Shown piece by piece: positions 1 through 10,235 of a stretch of DNA of 64,000 bases. The DNA is taken from assembly GCF_013373865.1 (NCBI RefSeq), contig NC_050473.1, positions 3,329,136 through 3,393,135 of the forward strand. Reading direction: 5' to 3'. The notes under the pieces were generated by a model. It searched no databases. It saw only the letters and a program-made list of their open reading frames with translations, and was not told the DNA's origin. Source of the stretch: Monomorium pharaonis. Its lineage: Eukaryota; Arthropoda; Insecta; Hymenoptera; Formicidae. Numbering within the stretch: the stretch's first letter is position 1; every line of letters starts with the position of its first letter. A program made the position numbers and the translations under genes.

Positions 1-47
1 TAAAATGCTACTTGAAATATGTTTCGATACGGTAGATAAAATAATAC

Positions 48-2378
48 CATTTTCTTTACAAAGGACGAACAAAAGTTCTGCAACTAGATCGCGTAATTCT
101 GTAATAGGTGATGTTAGTAATTTGCACAATTTAGCTCTTAATGTCGTTCCTTCTTCGGGACGATGCATGACATCTTTTAAAGGAGGCAGAATCTGAAAAA
201 AATTATTAGAATAAAAATAATTACTTCAGATAATTTTTTAAAGAAAAAAATTTTCTTTATTTAATTGGAATAAATTTTATATGAAAAATTTTAATAAAAT
301 GATATAAACATAAATTACTGTTTACTAAAATGATATAAATATAAATTACTGTTTAAAAAAATGATATAAATATAAAATACTGAAAGAAAACTTTATTATA
401 AGGTTTTACCTGCAATCTTACGTATCTGCGAATAATCCTCTCTGATTTAACGAGTCTGACTAGCGCAGTAACTATTGGAGAAAAGTTTTCTAATAAATGC
501 GTTTTACATTCTAATCTTTTATCTAAAAATCTGAGTAAGATGCATATAGCGCTCATATTCATATTTTGATACACATCTTTGCAATCATTGTTTTCAACGG
601 CTTGTATAATTGGTGTGTAACAAGTGTACGGTATCACAGTCAACAAATTAACGACATGGCTGAAATGAGAGAGAGATAATAAATAAATGTTTTCTTCTGT
701 TCGTTTCTTGGAATACAGAACTTTATAAATCAAACAAATGTTTTACCTCTCAAGATCATCCTGCTGCACTGAGTGCTTAAGAGTTAACAATTTATACAAG
801 ATTAATACCAAGTTCTTATATTTTTCTTGATCTTCAACCCCAATATTATCCGAGTGTATATACAAGTTAAATAGAATTTTCAAAACTTCACAAACTATTG
901 TTATCTCCTCAGTCTAAAAATAATTGAAAAATTGAATTATTAGATTTAAGATTGATATAAATTGTACAAATAAAAAAAATTAATATGATTTTTTACCTTA
1001 ATATCACTTTTGTTTTGATTTTGCGTTACAAATTCCTCTAATATTTTAACAAGACATACATCACCACATAATTTGGTTTTGATTACATCTCTCGTAGACG
1101 TATTTAGTGCAGTGAGCAAAAATAGTATTCTCAAATCAAATAATTTAACATCATGAGGAATGTCATCCGTATAATTTTTTATCCGCTCAATGAGATAAGG
1201 CAAAGAAGAAATCAATATTCTCGAATGTTGCACTTTTTCGCTATTAAATAATAAATTGCACAGTAACTTTAGTGCTTCTATTGTAACTGCAAGTAAAAGC
1301 ATATATTTAAATACATGTATTATGTAATATATAGAAAATGTAAAAACATAGATTTTTTCATAGATTTAAAATTTTTAACATTATTAAATGTGTTTTTGCA
1401 TACACACATTTATTGAATAATATATAGATTTAATAAATTATTTTAACATTATACTATATAGATTTATATATTTATATGAATTTACATTGAAAAAAGTCGT
1501 CCAATCATTCTTACCGATTGTGCATGAGACTTGTTCTCCTTCACATATTTTTGTCAGCCCTGCATTTTGCAATATATTTTTTATTTCATTGTCCGTAATT
1601 AGATCATTTAAATTTGTTTTATCGCGGCTAGAACATGAACATATATAAGTGTAGCATATACAAATACAATCTAAAATAGAAGTTTAATATATTTCTTTTA
1701 AATCATTCCAGGTGATTTCAGGATAAAATGTGTATCTTTTAATGAAATATATTTTATCATCTTTTGTTATTGAGAAATATATTTTTTCATAATTATCTCA
1801 TTAGATATATACAATGTAATTAAATTACCTAAGTATCCTCAAAGCAGCTAAACAATGATGATGTTGGTCTACATGAATGTAATCCGTTAGATAATAAAAT
1901 AATCTCTTCCATAACTTCTCTCGTAAATGGGTACGATCTAGCTCTTCAAACTTTGTCGTCTTATTGTACTAAAACATTGGTTGTGTAATATATTAGTACG
2001 TGATTTAAACAATTTAAAAAAATAATAAACATTTTGTATACATACTTTGGAAAGTGTGAACATAATTTAAAAAATCGATTTGTTATCTAGTAATCGCGAT
2101 ATGTATACTTAATAATATACAGAACTGTGAAATTAATAAATTGAAATAAAACAACTTAAGATTAAATTGAGATTAACATAAAATTTCTTCCTAAAATTGT
2201 AAAATTTATTAATATAGATTTATCTTGAGAAGATAGATTTTACGTTTTTTGACAAGTAATGAGGCGTCTCAAAATGTATACTTACAACTTTTAGAAACAC
2301 AACAATATTTTTACAGAATTCTTCGTACGTGCTGGAAATTAATTTTGGGATTAATTGGTCTGTGTTTGCCTTTTCCAT
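48..2378 (-). CDS. Ric8: Ric8 (synembryn), N-terminal seven coding exons; 3' end beyond the window
   Basis: Ric-8 is a cytosolic armadillo-repeat chaperone and guanine-nucleotide exchange factor for Galpha subunits, needed in asymmetric cell division and G-protein signalling. Coding exons on the minus strand, in order, are 2378-2286, 1968-1829, 1627-1515, 1286-997, 913-747, 659-410 and 192-48. All have AG/GT borders and joining phases that keep the frame open for about 399 residues. Family landmarks seen are CLAALRILSRDK, EALKLLCNLLFNSE, PHDVKLFDLRILFLLTALN, the stretch LPPLKDVMHRPEEGTTLRAK and LVAELLFVLCKEN. The last exon ends in phase 1 at a GT donor (47-46), so the C-terminal roughly 150 residues are off the left edge; Ric-8 proteins are usually about 530-570 aa. 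The start chosen is MEKANTDQ at 2378. An in-frame Met at 2462 exists, but the sequence between does not resemble the family. The gene is divergent from the phosphatase gene at 3336, with about 960 bp between starts. Confidence 0.93.
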
Positions 2379-2799
2379 GTCAAGATTGATGTGGCAAGCA
2401 CCTTTTGGATATGGTATTACATATTTTATTTCATAATACTGAATATTGAGAAATAGATTCACTATTAAATCGACCCGAAATTCTGCGACGTTTGACAGCT
2501 AGTCTTTTATGCTTTTTAACTCTCATTGACTCTCATTCGAACAAGGAATATGTACTAGCCATAGCGAGGAATGTCTCACTCTATTTGCATGTGCCTATTG
2601 GCCGTTGACCTAGCCACTTTTATCGATGAGTTTTGGAACTCGATCAGGAAGACTTCAAACGTCCCCTCGAATTTTTCGCGAACCTTTTTAGAACTGCGTT
2701 CTGAAACCGATCAAAAAAAATCTCTCCTTTACCGACACAGTGCATTGACTGTTGCATCGATACATATTGCAATAAATTGTCTGATCTGTCACTATTAGT
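2379..2799. promoter_or_regulatory. Divergent intergenic region, Ric8 side
   Basis: This non-coding stretch lies upstream of the Ric8 start and opposite the phosphatase gene. It should hold the Ric8 5' UTR and promoter. I see no unambiguous TATA box or initiator. A TTTATCGATG sequence near 2618-2627 resembles the insect DRE core (ATCGAT) used by housekeeping promoters, but one match this short is weak evidence. Confidence 0.35.
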
Positions 2800-3093
2800 C
2801 TATTCTTTCTAGCTGCACTGTTGCACTGGTGCAATAAGTTAGAATGATGGTCTGTTCTTTCTAGCTGTACTGTTGCACTGGTGCAATAAGTTAAAGTAAG
2901 ACAAGTATATTTTTTCTCATGGCCTGTTCTTTTTAGCTGCACTATTACACTGGTGCAATAAGTTAAAGTAAGACAAGTATATTTTTTCTCATTCTAACTT
3001 ATTGCACCAGTGCAACAGTACAGCTAGAAAGAACAGACCATCATTCTAACTTATTGCACCAGTGCAACAGTGCAGATAGAAAGAACAGACCAC
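2800..3093. repeat. Fold-back element of direct and inverted 45-70 bp units
   Basis: Three direct copies of a unit containing GCACTGGTGCAATAAGTTA begin near 2800, 2850 and 2923. The second and third share a longer tail with AAGTAAGACAAGTATATTTT. From about 2995 to 3093 two copies follow in reverse complement, recognisable as TAACTTATTGCACCAGTGCA. The transcript could fold into a long hairpin with arms of about 95 bp. It sits inside the roughly 960-bp divergent promoter region, between the Ric8 and myotubularin starts. No coding sequence or clear target-site duplication was found. It looks like a MITE or a local foldback expansion. Confidence 0.85.
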
Positions 3094-3335
3094 ATATATG
3101 TCACTTTCGAAGAGAATAAAAGGGAATAAGGATACACGTAATCTTGCCTATTGTTGCCTATTAGTTTAGGATCGAAGCGTCCGCATAGAATATTTGGAAC
3201 AAATAATTATTTTTTAAGCTGCCGCTGTCATGAAGCTCGGACAACATATATACGCGCGTGTGTTAATCATTATGTTCATTTAAATAAAATATAAGCTACT
3301 TGATCGTATGTACAACTGTTTTTAAGGCTACGAAG
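3094..3335 (+). promoter_or_regulatory. 5' flank and probable 5' UTR of the myotubularin gene
   Basis: This is the non-coding sequence between the fold-back repeat and the first ATG at 3336. The start codon context is CGAAGATGG. A promoter must lie here or within the repeat, but I could not identify its elements by eye. Confidence 0.35.
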
Positions 3336-6300
3336 ATGGATCAGATAAAAGTCCCAAAGGTACGAACAACTTCCAATTCAACATTTTATTATATTCTGTA
3401 ATTTATCAACGTGATAATAGAATTCATGATGATAGAAGTGTCACGTATATAATTATATATATATATATTGTCTATTTATTGATACATATTTCTTGTGTTA
3501 AACTACATAAAAAATGAATTGCAGTATTGAGAGAATGCCTCTCTTATTTATATATATTTGAATGTGCAATATAAACCAAAAGGGAAATACATGTATTTTA
3601 CAGGTAGAGAATGTGAGGATGCTAGATAAGTATAGCAATAATCATTCCATTGGCACACTTTATCTAACAGTGACACATCTTATCTTTGTCGAAAGAAGTG
3701 GCAAAAAGAAGATATGGGTAAACCACAATGATCTAATAAAACTGTACTGTGGTTGCGTCAAAAAGTAATATTTCACAATATCATGTAATTATAGGTATTA
3801 TATACGCATATCTCTAATATAGAGAAGCAACCATTGACAACCACAGGATCACCTTTGTATATTAAGTGCAAGCATTTTTTCATTGTCACTTTTGTCATCC
3901 CAAAGGAACGCGATTGCCATGAGATTTATCTTACATTATTAAAATTATCCTGTCCAGGTAACAAGCAACTATTTATATCATATTTGTATGCATATAAATA
4001 TCTTCCAGGAATTTTTAAAAAGAAGTCACATATAATGGAACATATATGAAAAAAAATTGTTAAGATAATTGTTGATAAGATAAAGAATTACAATCCATCA
4101 TTTTTATTTGATGTAGCTAGCATAGAAGATTTATATTGCTTCAATTATCAAGAGAGCAAGGATACCTTACCTCAGCACGCTGGGTGGAATTTCTTCAATG
4201 TACAAAGCGAATTTCAACGGCAAGGTGTCCCAAATGAGGAATGGTCGCTTTCGTATTTAAATATTAATTATGAGGTGAATATCCTCATTGGATTTCCATT
4301 TTACACTTTTAACACAGTTTAACTAAACTACCGATCCTTTCAGCTTTGTGATACTTATCCAAAGTACTTATACGTTCCCAGTGCATCTACTAAAAATATT
4401 TTATTAGGTAGCGCAAAGTTTAGAAGCAGAGGAAGGTTACCAGTTCTAACGTACTTGCATTCAAACAAGGTTTGAACAAAATAGTAAACTAAAGCATAGC
4501 GTTTTTGAATGGAATTTCAAATAAAATAATTTTTAGGCTGCTATTTGCCGATGCAGTCAACCACTCTCAGGATTTAGTGCACGATGTCCCGAGGATGAAG
4601 AATTGATGCATAATATATTATGTACAAATCCTAATTCACGGTATATGTATGTTGTCGATACAAGGCCACGGGTAAATGTATATTAGTACATATAATTACT
4701 CTTTTTTTAAATCTAATATTAGATCTAATTCTGCTCCCATTTTTCTGATATTTTTTATTCTTTAGATTGAAAATTGGAAAACATTTAAACTTTTTTAAAA
4801 TAGAATATTTTGAGCTAAAAAACAAATCGATATTTAATTATTTTCGCGATATAAATGTTATAAATATATAAGACACATAATTTCATAATTATAGATATAA
4901 GGTATTATTAAAAAATCAAAACTTAATTCTGTTGGACTAGATTAATGCCTTTGCTAACAGAGCCGCGGGAAAAGGATATGAAAACGAAAATTTCTACGAC
5001 AACATTAAATTTCATTTCTTTGGGATAGAAAACATTCATGTAATGAGAACGAGTTTAAACAAGCTTTTAGACTGTAAGTATAAAGTTGATAAAATCTTTA
5101 TGGAGAGCTTGTGCATAAGATCTCAAATATTTTCATACAATTGTTAAATTTCTTTATTTGATCTTAGTACAAAGATCGACTTCCATGAGTGCATTTTTGA
5201 GTGGTCTAGAAAGCAGCGGTTGGCTGAAGCATATTCGTTCTATCCTGGAAACCGCTTGGTTTATTGCACGAGCAGTTTCGAACGGCGTGAGCGTGGTGGT
5301 GCATTGTAGCGATGGATGGGATCGCACCGCGCAAGTGTGCTCTCTGGCTGCATTATTGTTGGATCCATTTTATAGAACAATCCAAGGCTTTCAAGTAAAT
5401 AATTCAATATTTATTTTTCAAATAATTGTTTTAATGTTAAAAATTATTTGATTAAATTTGTATAACATACATGATAAATGATTTTTAAAACTTCTTTCTT
5501 TACTAGGCTTTAATAGAAAAAGATTGGTTGTCCTTTGGTCATAAATTTAGTGACCGCTGTGGCCATGTCAGTAACGATGGTAAAGAACTTGCACCGATAT
5601 TTACACAGTTTATAGACGCGGCATATCAATTGCTACAGCAGTATCCATATAAATTTCAATTCAATGAATATTTTCTTTTAACGTTACACGATCATGTACA
5701 TAGTTGTCAACATGGTACATTCATCGGAAATTCGGAAAAAGAAAGACAAATGTTAAGGTATTATATTTGCATACGAATTTCTTTCTTTGCATGATAAATA
5801 TATTATAAACAAAAAAGTTAAATTATTATTTCAGATTATCCGAGCGAACGTATTCATTGTGGGGCTACTTGGCAAATAATATGAACGAGTATATAAATCC
5901 AATCTACAGATGCAATCGTTACAATAATGAAGAATCAGCTGATATTCTTCAACCTAAATTGGCACCTCAATCTATTGTGTAATAAATGTGTAATTTTTAC
6001 GCAATGATTCATATTCGATATTAGTCGTATAGCTTGAATAAAACGTATTATTTTTTAGTCTGTGGAGAGGCTTGTACTTCAGATTTGAAAATGGAATACA
6101 TCCTAGAGAAACGTGCGAAGATTTGATTCTAACGATTTATGATCACACGAGTTCTTTAGAGGATCATGTGAAGCTTTTGTTAAAAGTATGAATTCAAGTA
6201 CAATTCAAAGTACAATTCAAACTAATATATAGATGGAATTTTAAAATATATTTTAACGAAAAATTTGTTTTTTAATATTTATTCTTTGATTTTTAACAGC

Positions 6301-6771
6301 GAGTAAATTCTTTGGGGCAACTTTTAAATACGAATAATGTTCAAAAGAAAGGAAAGCATAAATTCGACAATAAATTTATGAAGGACTCTATGTCAGAGAC
6401 TATAATAGAAAACACTGCAAATCACGACGAGAAGACGAAAGCTAAGTTAAGATCGAATCAATTGGAAAATGAATTAAAGACAGTTGCCTTAGAATGGAAA
6501 TCGTCGCGAAATATGGAAGAATGTGGATGTTCTACTACATTTGATGCTTTCAACAAAAAGGTACAATTAACAAGTTATATGCAAATATACATTCAATTTT
6601 TTTACTTATGGTTATACTTTATTTCAGCATCATTGTTGGTCTTGCGGTGATGTACTATGTACGAGATGTATGGCGGCGCACACTAAATTACCTGGGCATC
6701 TATCACAGCGTGCTGTGCCTATATGCAAATCATGCTATCAGAATTTCGGCATATCCGCTACTAGTCCTTAA
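3336..6771 (+). CDS. Mtmr6: Myotubularin-related phosphoinositide 3-phosphatase, MTMR6/7/8 group
   Basis: Enzymes of this group remove the 3-phosphate from PI3P and PI(3,5)P2 on endosomal membranes. Thirteen exons join in phase: 3336-3359, 3604-3717, 3795-3957, 4117-4274, 4344-4469, 4537-4671, 4941-5073, 5168-5394, 5507-5757, 5835-5978, 6059-6185, 6300-6560 and 6628-6771. They give 668 aa plus a TAA stop. Residues 1 to about 110 form the PH-GRAM domain (TGTLYLT-type motif, PLTTTGSPL, VIPKERDCHEIY). The phosphatase domain follows, with NRAAGKGYENENFYDN, IENIHVMRTSL, SGLESSGWLKHI and the catalytic loop CSDGWDRT, with Cys at about residue 331 and the CX5R arginine present. The enzyme is therefore predicted active. 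SFGHKFSDRCGH and NEYFLLTLHDHVHSCQ are typical of the 6/7/8 branch. A lysine/glutamate-rich predicted coiled coil precedes a C-terminal FYVE-type zinc finger (CGC, KKHHCWSCG, CTRC, PICKSC). Exon 2 ends at a GT donor after codon Ile-Trp; reading through it meets a stop. Confidence 0.94.
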
Positions 6772-7639
6772 ACGCGCTTTATTAACGCGTGACTTATGCT
6801 TATAGTTCATATTTGTACGCACGTCTTATGAGAAATAATGAAAAAACGTATATATCAAGTAATAATGTATTATTCCGATTTCATATATTAAGCCATTCTA
6901 TGTTTTTCTGAATTTTATTTCGTTTGGATAATTGATTAATACAAACAACATAGTACCTGATTACAATATATACCACATACGAATTTATTTTTAATTTAAA
7001 TAACTGATGCGCCAAGTATACTACTGAGAGTATACTGCTAAAGATTTTGCCCATTTTTTATTTTTATCTGTCACATAATTTACTGCTTATCGATACAATT
7101 AGTTTTTTTAAATAAATAATATAAATAATATTTATAGTTTTCTTGCAGTCTTTGACCCTGTTTTGTTCAAAAACTAAAACCAAATCCCTATTTCTTTTTA
7201 GATTCGGATTTTAGGGAAAAAACTTATCGATTACAATTGGTCTGATAATTTTTATTTTTCAGTATAATATTTCTACAGGTTATCTTATTTATTTTTATAA
7301 TTTTTGTTTCTAATAAAAATCTATTTCAATAAATTATAAGAAATGTTGCGTGGAGAAAGTAGATTCAGTTTTATAAATAATTGCTACAATCAGTCTTGAA
7401 AGAGATTTTGCTCATGGTGAATAATATTTCAATACTTCTAATAATAATAATAATAATAAATTATTAATATTCACAATAAATAATTTCAATAACTTAAATT
7501 TTTTTAATTACAAAACTAACTCTAATATTTACACTTACAAGAAATGCACAACAATTTTGATCACAAAAATGATTTTTATTACAAACTTAATATCTTATTA
7601 TGATTTAAAACGTTTTTTGAGATTTAGCCTTATTACAGA
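6772..7639. other. AT-rich 3' flank of Mtmr6, no gene seen
   Basis: Strongly AT-rich sequence follows the phosphatase stop. It should include that gene's 3' UTR; an AATAAA-type sequence occurs near 7112-7120. A short (TAA) microsatellite lies at about 7439-7460. No coding similarity was recognised on either strand. Confidence 0.5.
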
Positions 7640-8030
7640 GTTCAACATAGGATGTATATCTTTTCTACGATGAATATTAAACCATAATCCATTCTCCAGC
7701 ATCATTATCAGACTTTTGTAAAAATTTTATTAGGGACGGAGTTTTTGCACAAGATTTCAGCTCACATCACGCTAGTAAATGAAATAGCAGGAGTTTAACT
7801 TCCAGCATAGCAAATCTGTTAGCTATGCACATTCTTAGTCCTAATTCAAATGGCAATAAGTAATACAAGGAATTAAAATGCATTTTGTTAAAAAAATCTT
7901 TCTGGATAAGATTTCTCCAGATTATCGTAGTACTTTTTATTATGTGATGAAACACAGAAATATGCTAAGGGTGGGAAGGTCACGTTTTTGGCAAAATGAT
8001 ATATGGATGGAAGGATACACTTTTGAATGC
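7640..8030 (-). pseudogene. Cytochrome P450 relic (clan 3, CYP9/CYP6-like), C-terminal part only
   Basis: Read on the minus strand in shifting frames, the stretch gives the ordered C-terminal landmarks of a microsomal P450. A KVYPSIHISF segment (about 8026-7990) resembles the region after the ExxR helix. His-His (7949-7944) is followed by KYYDNLEKSYPERF (from 7935), matching the usual HHDPxYYxxPExFDPERF. Next comes LLPFELGLRMCIANRFAMLEVK (7895-7785), a damaged version of the haem loop FGxGPRxCIGxRFA. Last is GLWFNIHRRK near the C-terminus. The haem-ligand cysteine is still readable, but the conserved Gly-Pro-Arg is Gly-Leu-Arg and the following Gly is Ala. At least two frameshifts and an in-frame TGA directly after the haem-loop segment break it. 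Introns and the N-terminal two thirds are missing. It is a dead fragment; the precise P450 family needs a similarity search. Confidence 0.82.
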
Positions 8031-8425
8031 GTTATGTGTCTAGTGTATTTTTATAAAGTTTATTTATTTACATTATTTATGATTAAGAAAAAATAACATA
8101 TAACTTATAATATGTGTCATGTCAATTTATTTTTAATTATTAATAAATCTATTATGTGAATATATTGTTTTATAGTCGAGATAAATGTATTCACGAAAGA
8201 CACGAAATGACATGACAATTAAAGTTAAAAATTGAAGGTAAAATTAAAATTTGTCATACTTACATGTGCCACAGCTTCGAATAAATCTTATGTAAAAGTT
8301 TACACATTTTGTAGTGACATACTATTACGTGCATTGGAACTTGGGTTAAGTTTTCATTACCCAATTTAAATTAACATTGCGCTCGTGCATTTTCCATATA
8401 CTGGATAATATTACGTGTTACGGTG
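8031..8425. other. Intergenic, nothing recognised
   Basis: AT-rich sequence lies between the P450 relic and the duplicated module. No open frame of interest, RNA fold or repeat was recognised. Confidence 0.4.
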
Positions 8426-9540
8426 TTACTCGCAATATCGGAAAAAGACAGTCGTTGCATTATCAATTATTCGTTTAGGACAATGGACATGTAAGGACGC
8501 GTATCCAGTGATGCCAGTACCAAATCTTTTTGCACCTCGTGCTGTACGAGGAAGATGGCTGGCAGCAAGGATACTGCAAAAGGATTCAGCGTACCAACCG
8601 CGCGGCGGCGTTACTTTTGGCGCGTGAAGTTAACCGCGCGACGCGGCGTCACTTTTGACGCGTGAAGTTGACCACGCGAGAATGACGAAGCCGTTTCACT
8701 CCACCTTTTTGCGTATCGCTGTTAGAACGTAACGGACGCAACATGGACCGGCTCCTGAATAAGTGGCATCGCGAATCTCTTAATTGGTAAATATAACACG
8801 TATCAACCTTGCGTTGCAATTCGTTTGAACCCGTATCTGTCAACACTCGTTCGAGCGAAGATCGCGACTCGTAATGACACGTCAATCGTGATACGCGAAG
8901 TCGATTGTGCGGGAAGAAATCCCTCCACCCTCCGCCATCTTAATCGCATTCTCATTTCTCATTTACAGATCACAGCAAGTCTGACATGGACCAGTGTCGG
9001 GGCAAATGTCGCGCCATATCTACTCGGTAAATCAAATCTGCATCGCAACTTAAGCTAAATTCCAAATCTTAACTTTGTGCTCATGCATTTTCTCGCAATA
9101 TCGGAAAAAGACAGTCATCACATCAATTATTCGTGTGGGCAATCGACATGGGAACGCGTACTCAGCGATGCCAGTATCGAATCTTTCTGTAACATCGTTG
9201 CTGCTAGCCATCCTCTTCCCACGATGCTGCAAAAAGATTCGGCATATCGCGCAGCGCGGCGTCACTCGCTTAAAGTTGATCGCACGAAAGAAAGGAAGCC
9301 GTTATTTCATGTCTTCTTAATTTTCGTTATCATTTTCAGAACGCAACGAACGCAGAATGAACCGATTCTAGAACGAGTGGCATCGCGAGTATCACTTAAT
9401 TGGTAAGTATAACACGTATCTACGTTAATCGCGCGGGAAAGGAATCCCTTCACTATCTTAATGTGCATTTCCAGATCGTGACAATCCTGAGATGGATTGA
9501 TTTTGGGGCGGATGACATTGCGATATTTATTTGGTGAGTA
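8426..9540 (+). repeat. Tandem duplication of a 450-650 bp module
   Basis: Module A (about 8426-9030) and module B (about 9088-9537) share ordered blocks. The first is CGCAATATCGGAAAAAGACA at about 8430 and 9096. Next is a block with AATTATTCGT and GATGCCAGTA (about 8465-8520 and 9124-9178). A GTGGCATCGCGA block follows at about 8762 and 9378. Then come a GCGGGAA(R)AAATCCC-type block (about 8908 and 9433) and a terminal block with GGGGCRRATG (about 8998 and 9507). Identity looks roughly 65-75 percent by eye, with small indels throughout. Module A carries an extra internal tandem repeat that lengthens it. Confidence 0.8.
8599..8680 (+). repeat. Two-unit GC-rich tandem repeat, about 37 bp period
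   Basis: Two adjacent units read CGCG(C/A)GGCGGCGTTACTTTTG and its variant, each ending in GCGTGAAGTTRAC (8599-8634 and 8635-8672). A partial third begins at 8673. Module B at about 9256 keeps a single diverged unit. The repeat is much richer in CpG than its surroundings. Confidence 0.75.
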
Positions 9541-10235
9541 TCATTTACATTGCTGTACTTGGTCAGCCGATAATGAAAAGCATTCTACTTTTAATTTCAT
9601 ATATTTTCTGTATATTGAACAATAAATAATAGACTTATCTTTTATCTTTGATAATCATTATGTCATTATATTTCATTATAACATTAGAGTGTGCGAAATA
9701 ATATTACAGACAGATATTCGCGTTATTATAATAGCCGATAATCTGATTGTTGCGTTGGTAATTATTTAAGCAAATAATTAATTGTTATATTATTGTGTGT
9801 TACAGTATCATTGCAGCTATGTATAACAAACCACATTTCTGAGAGGAGGAGGAGGTCCGGGAAGGGCATCGGGTATCAGCGGAGCAACCTTGGGGTAAAT
9901 ATTTTTTATTTGCACAAATAGTTTTTTATTCGGTTTTATCTCAAAAAATTTCAAAAATATTTAGAGAAAGAATGAAAATATATATAACATTTTATATATT
10001 ATACATTAATTTTTGTAATGATTAAAAAAATAATATATACCTATAATATATATACCTATGTGTGCATATGCGTATGTGTTTCAAAGTCAAATTTTAAAAA
10101 TTTAGTGTGCGCATAAAATTTTCCATTTTAAATATTTATTATTTTGAGCACTATTTTAATTTGAATCTTATGTTTGTGTTACAGTGTCATCGCAGCTTCG
10201 TGGCTGATTATCTCCGCTCGTTGCGCATCGGATCG
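8726..10235 (+). ncRNA. Putative spliced non-coding transcript built from duplicated small exons
   Basis: Six short blocks are each bordered by AG on the left and GT on the right: 8726-8786, 8969-9026, 9340-9402, 9475-9533, 9806-9894 and 10185-10235. Blocks 1 and 3 are homologous, as are 2 and 4, and both members of each pair keep the splice borders (AATTG/GTAARTATAAC after blocks 1 and 3). Blocks 5 and 6 share the start TRTCATYGCAGCT after a TTACAG acceptor. The reading frame is not conserved: block 1 can be read MDRLLNKWHRE, while the matching block 3 meets a stop after MNRF. This suggests either a spliced long non-coding RNA or the remains of a decayed gene. The first exon and promoter are not identified. 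Expression cannot be judged from sequence. Confidence 0.4.
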
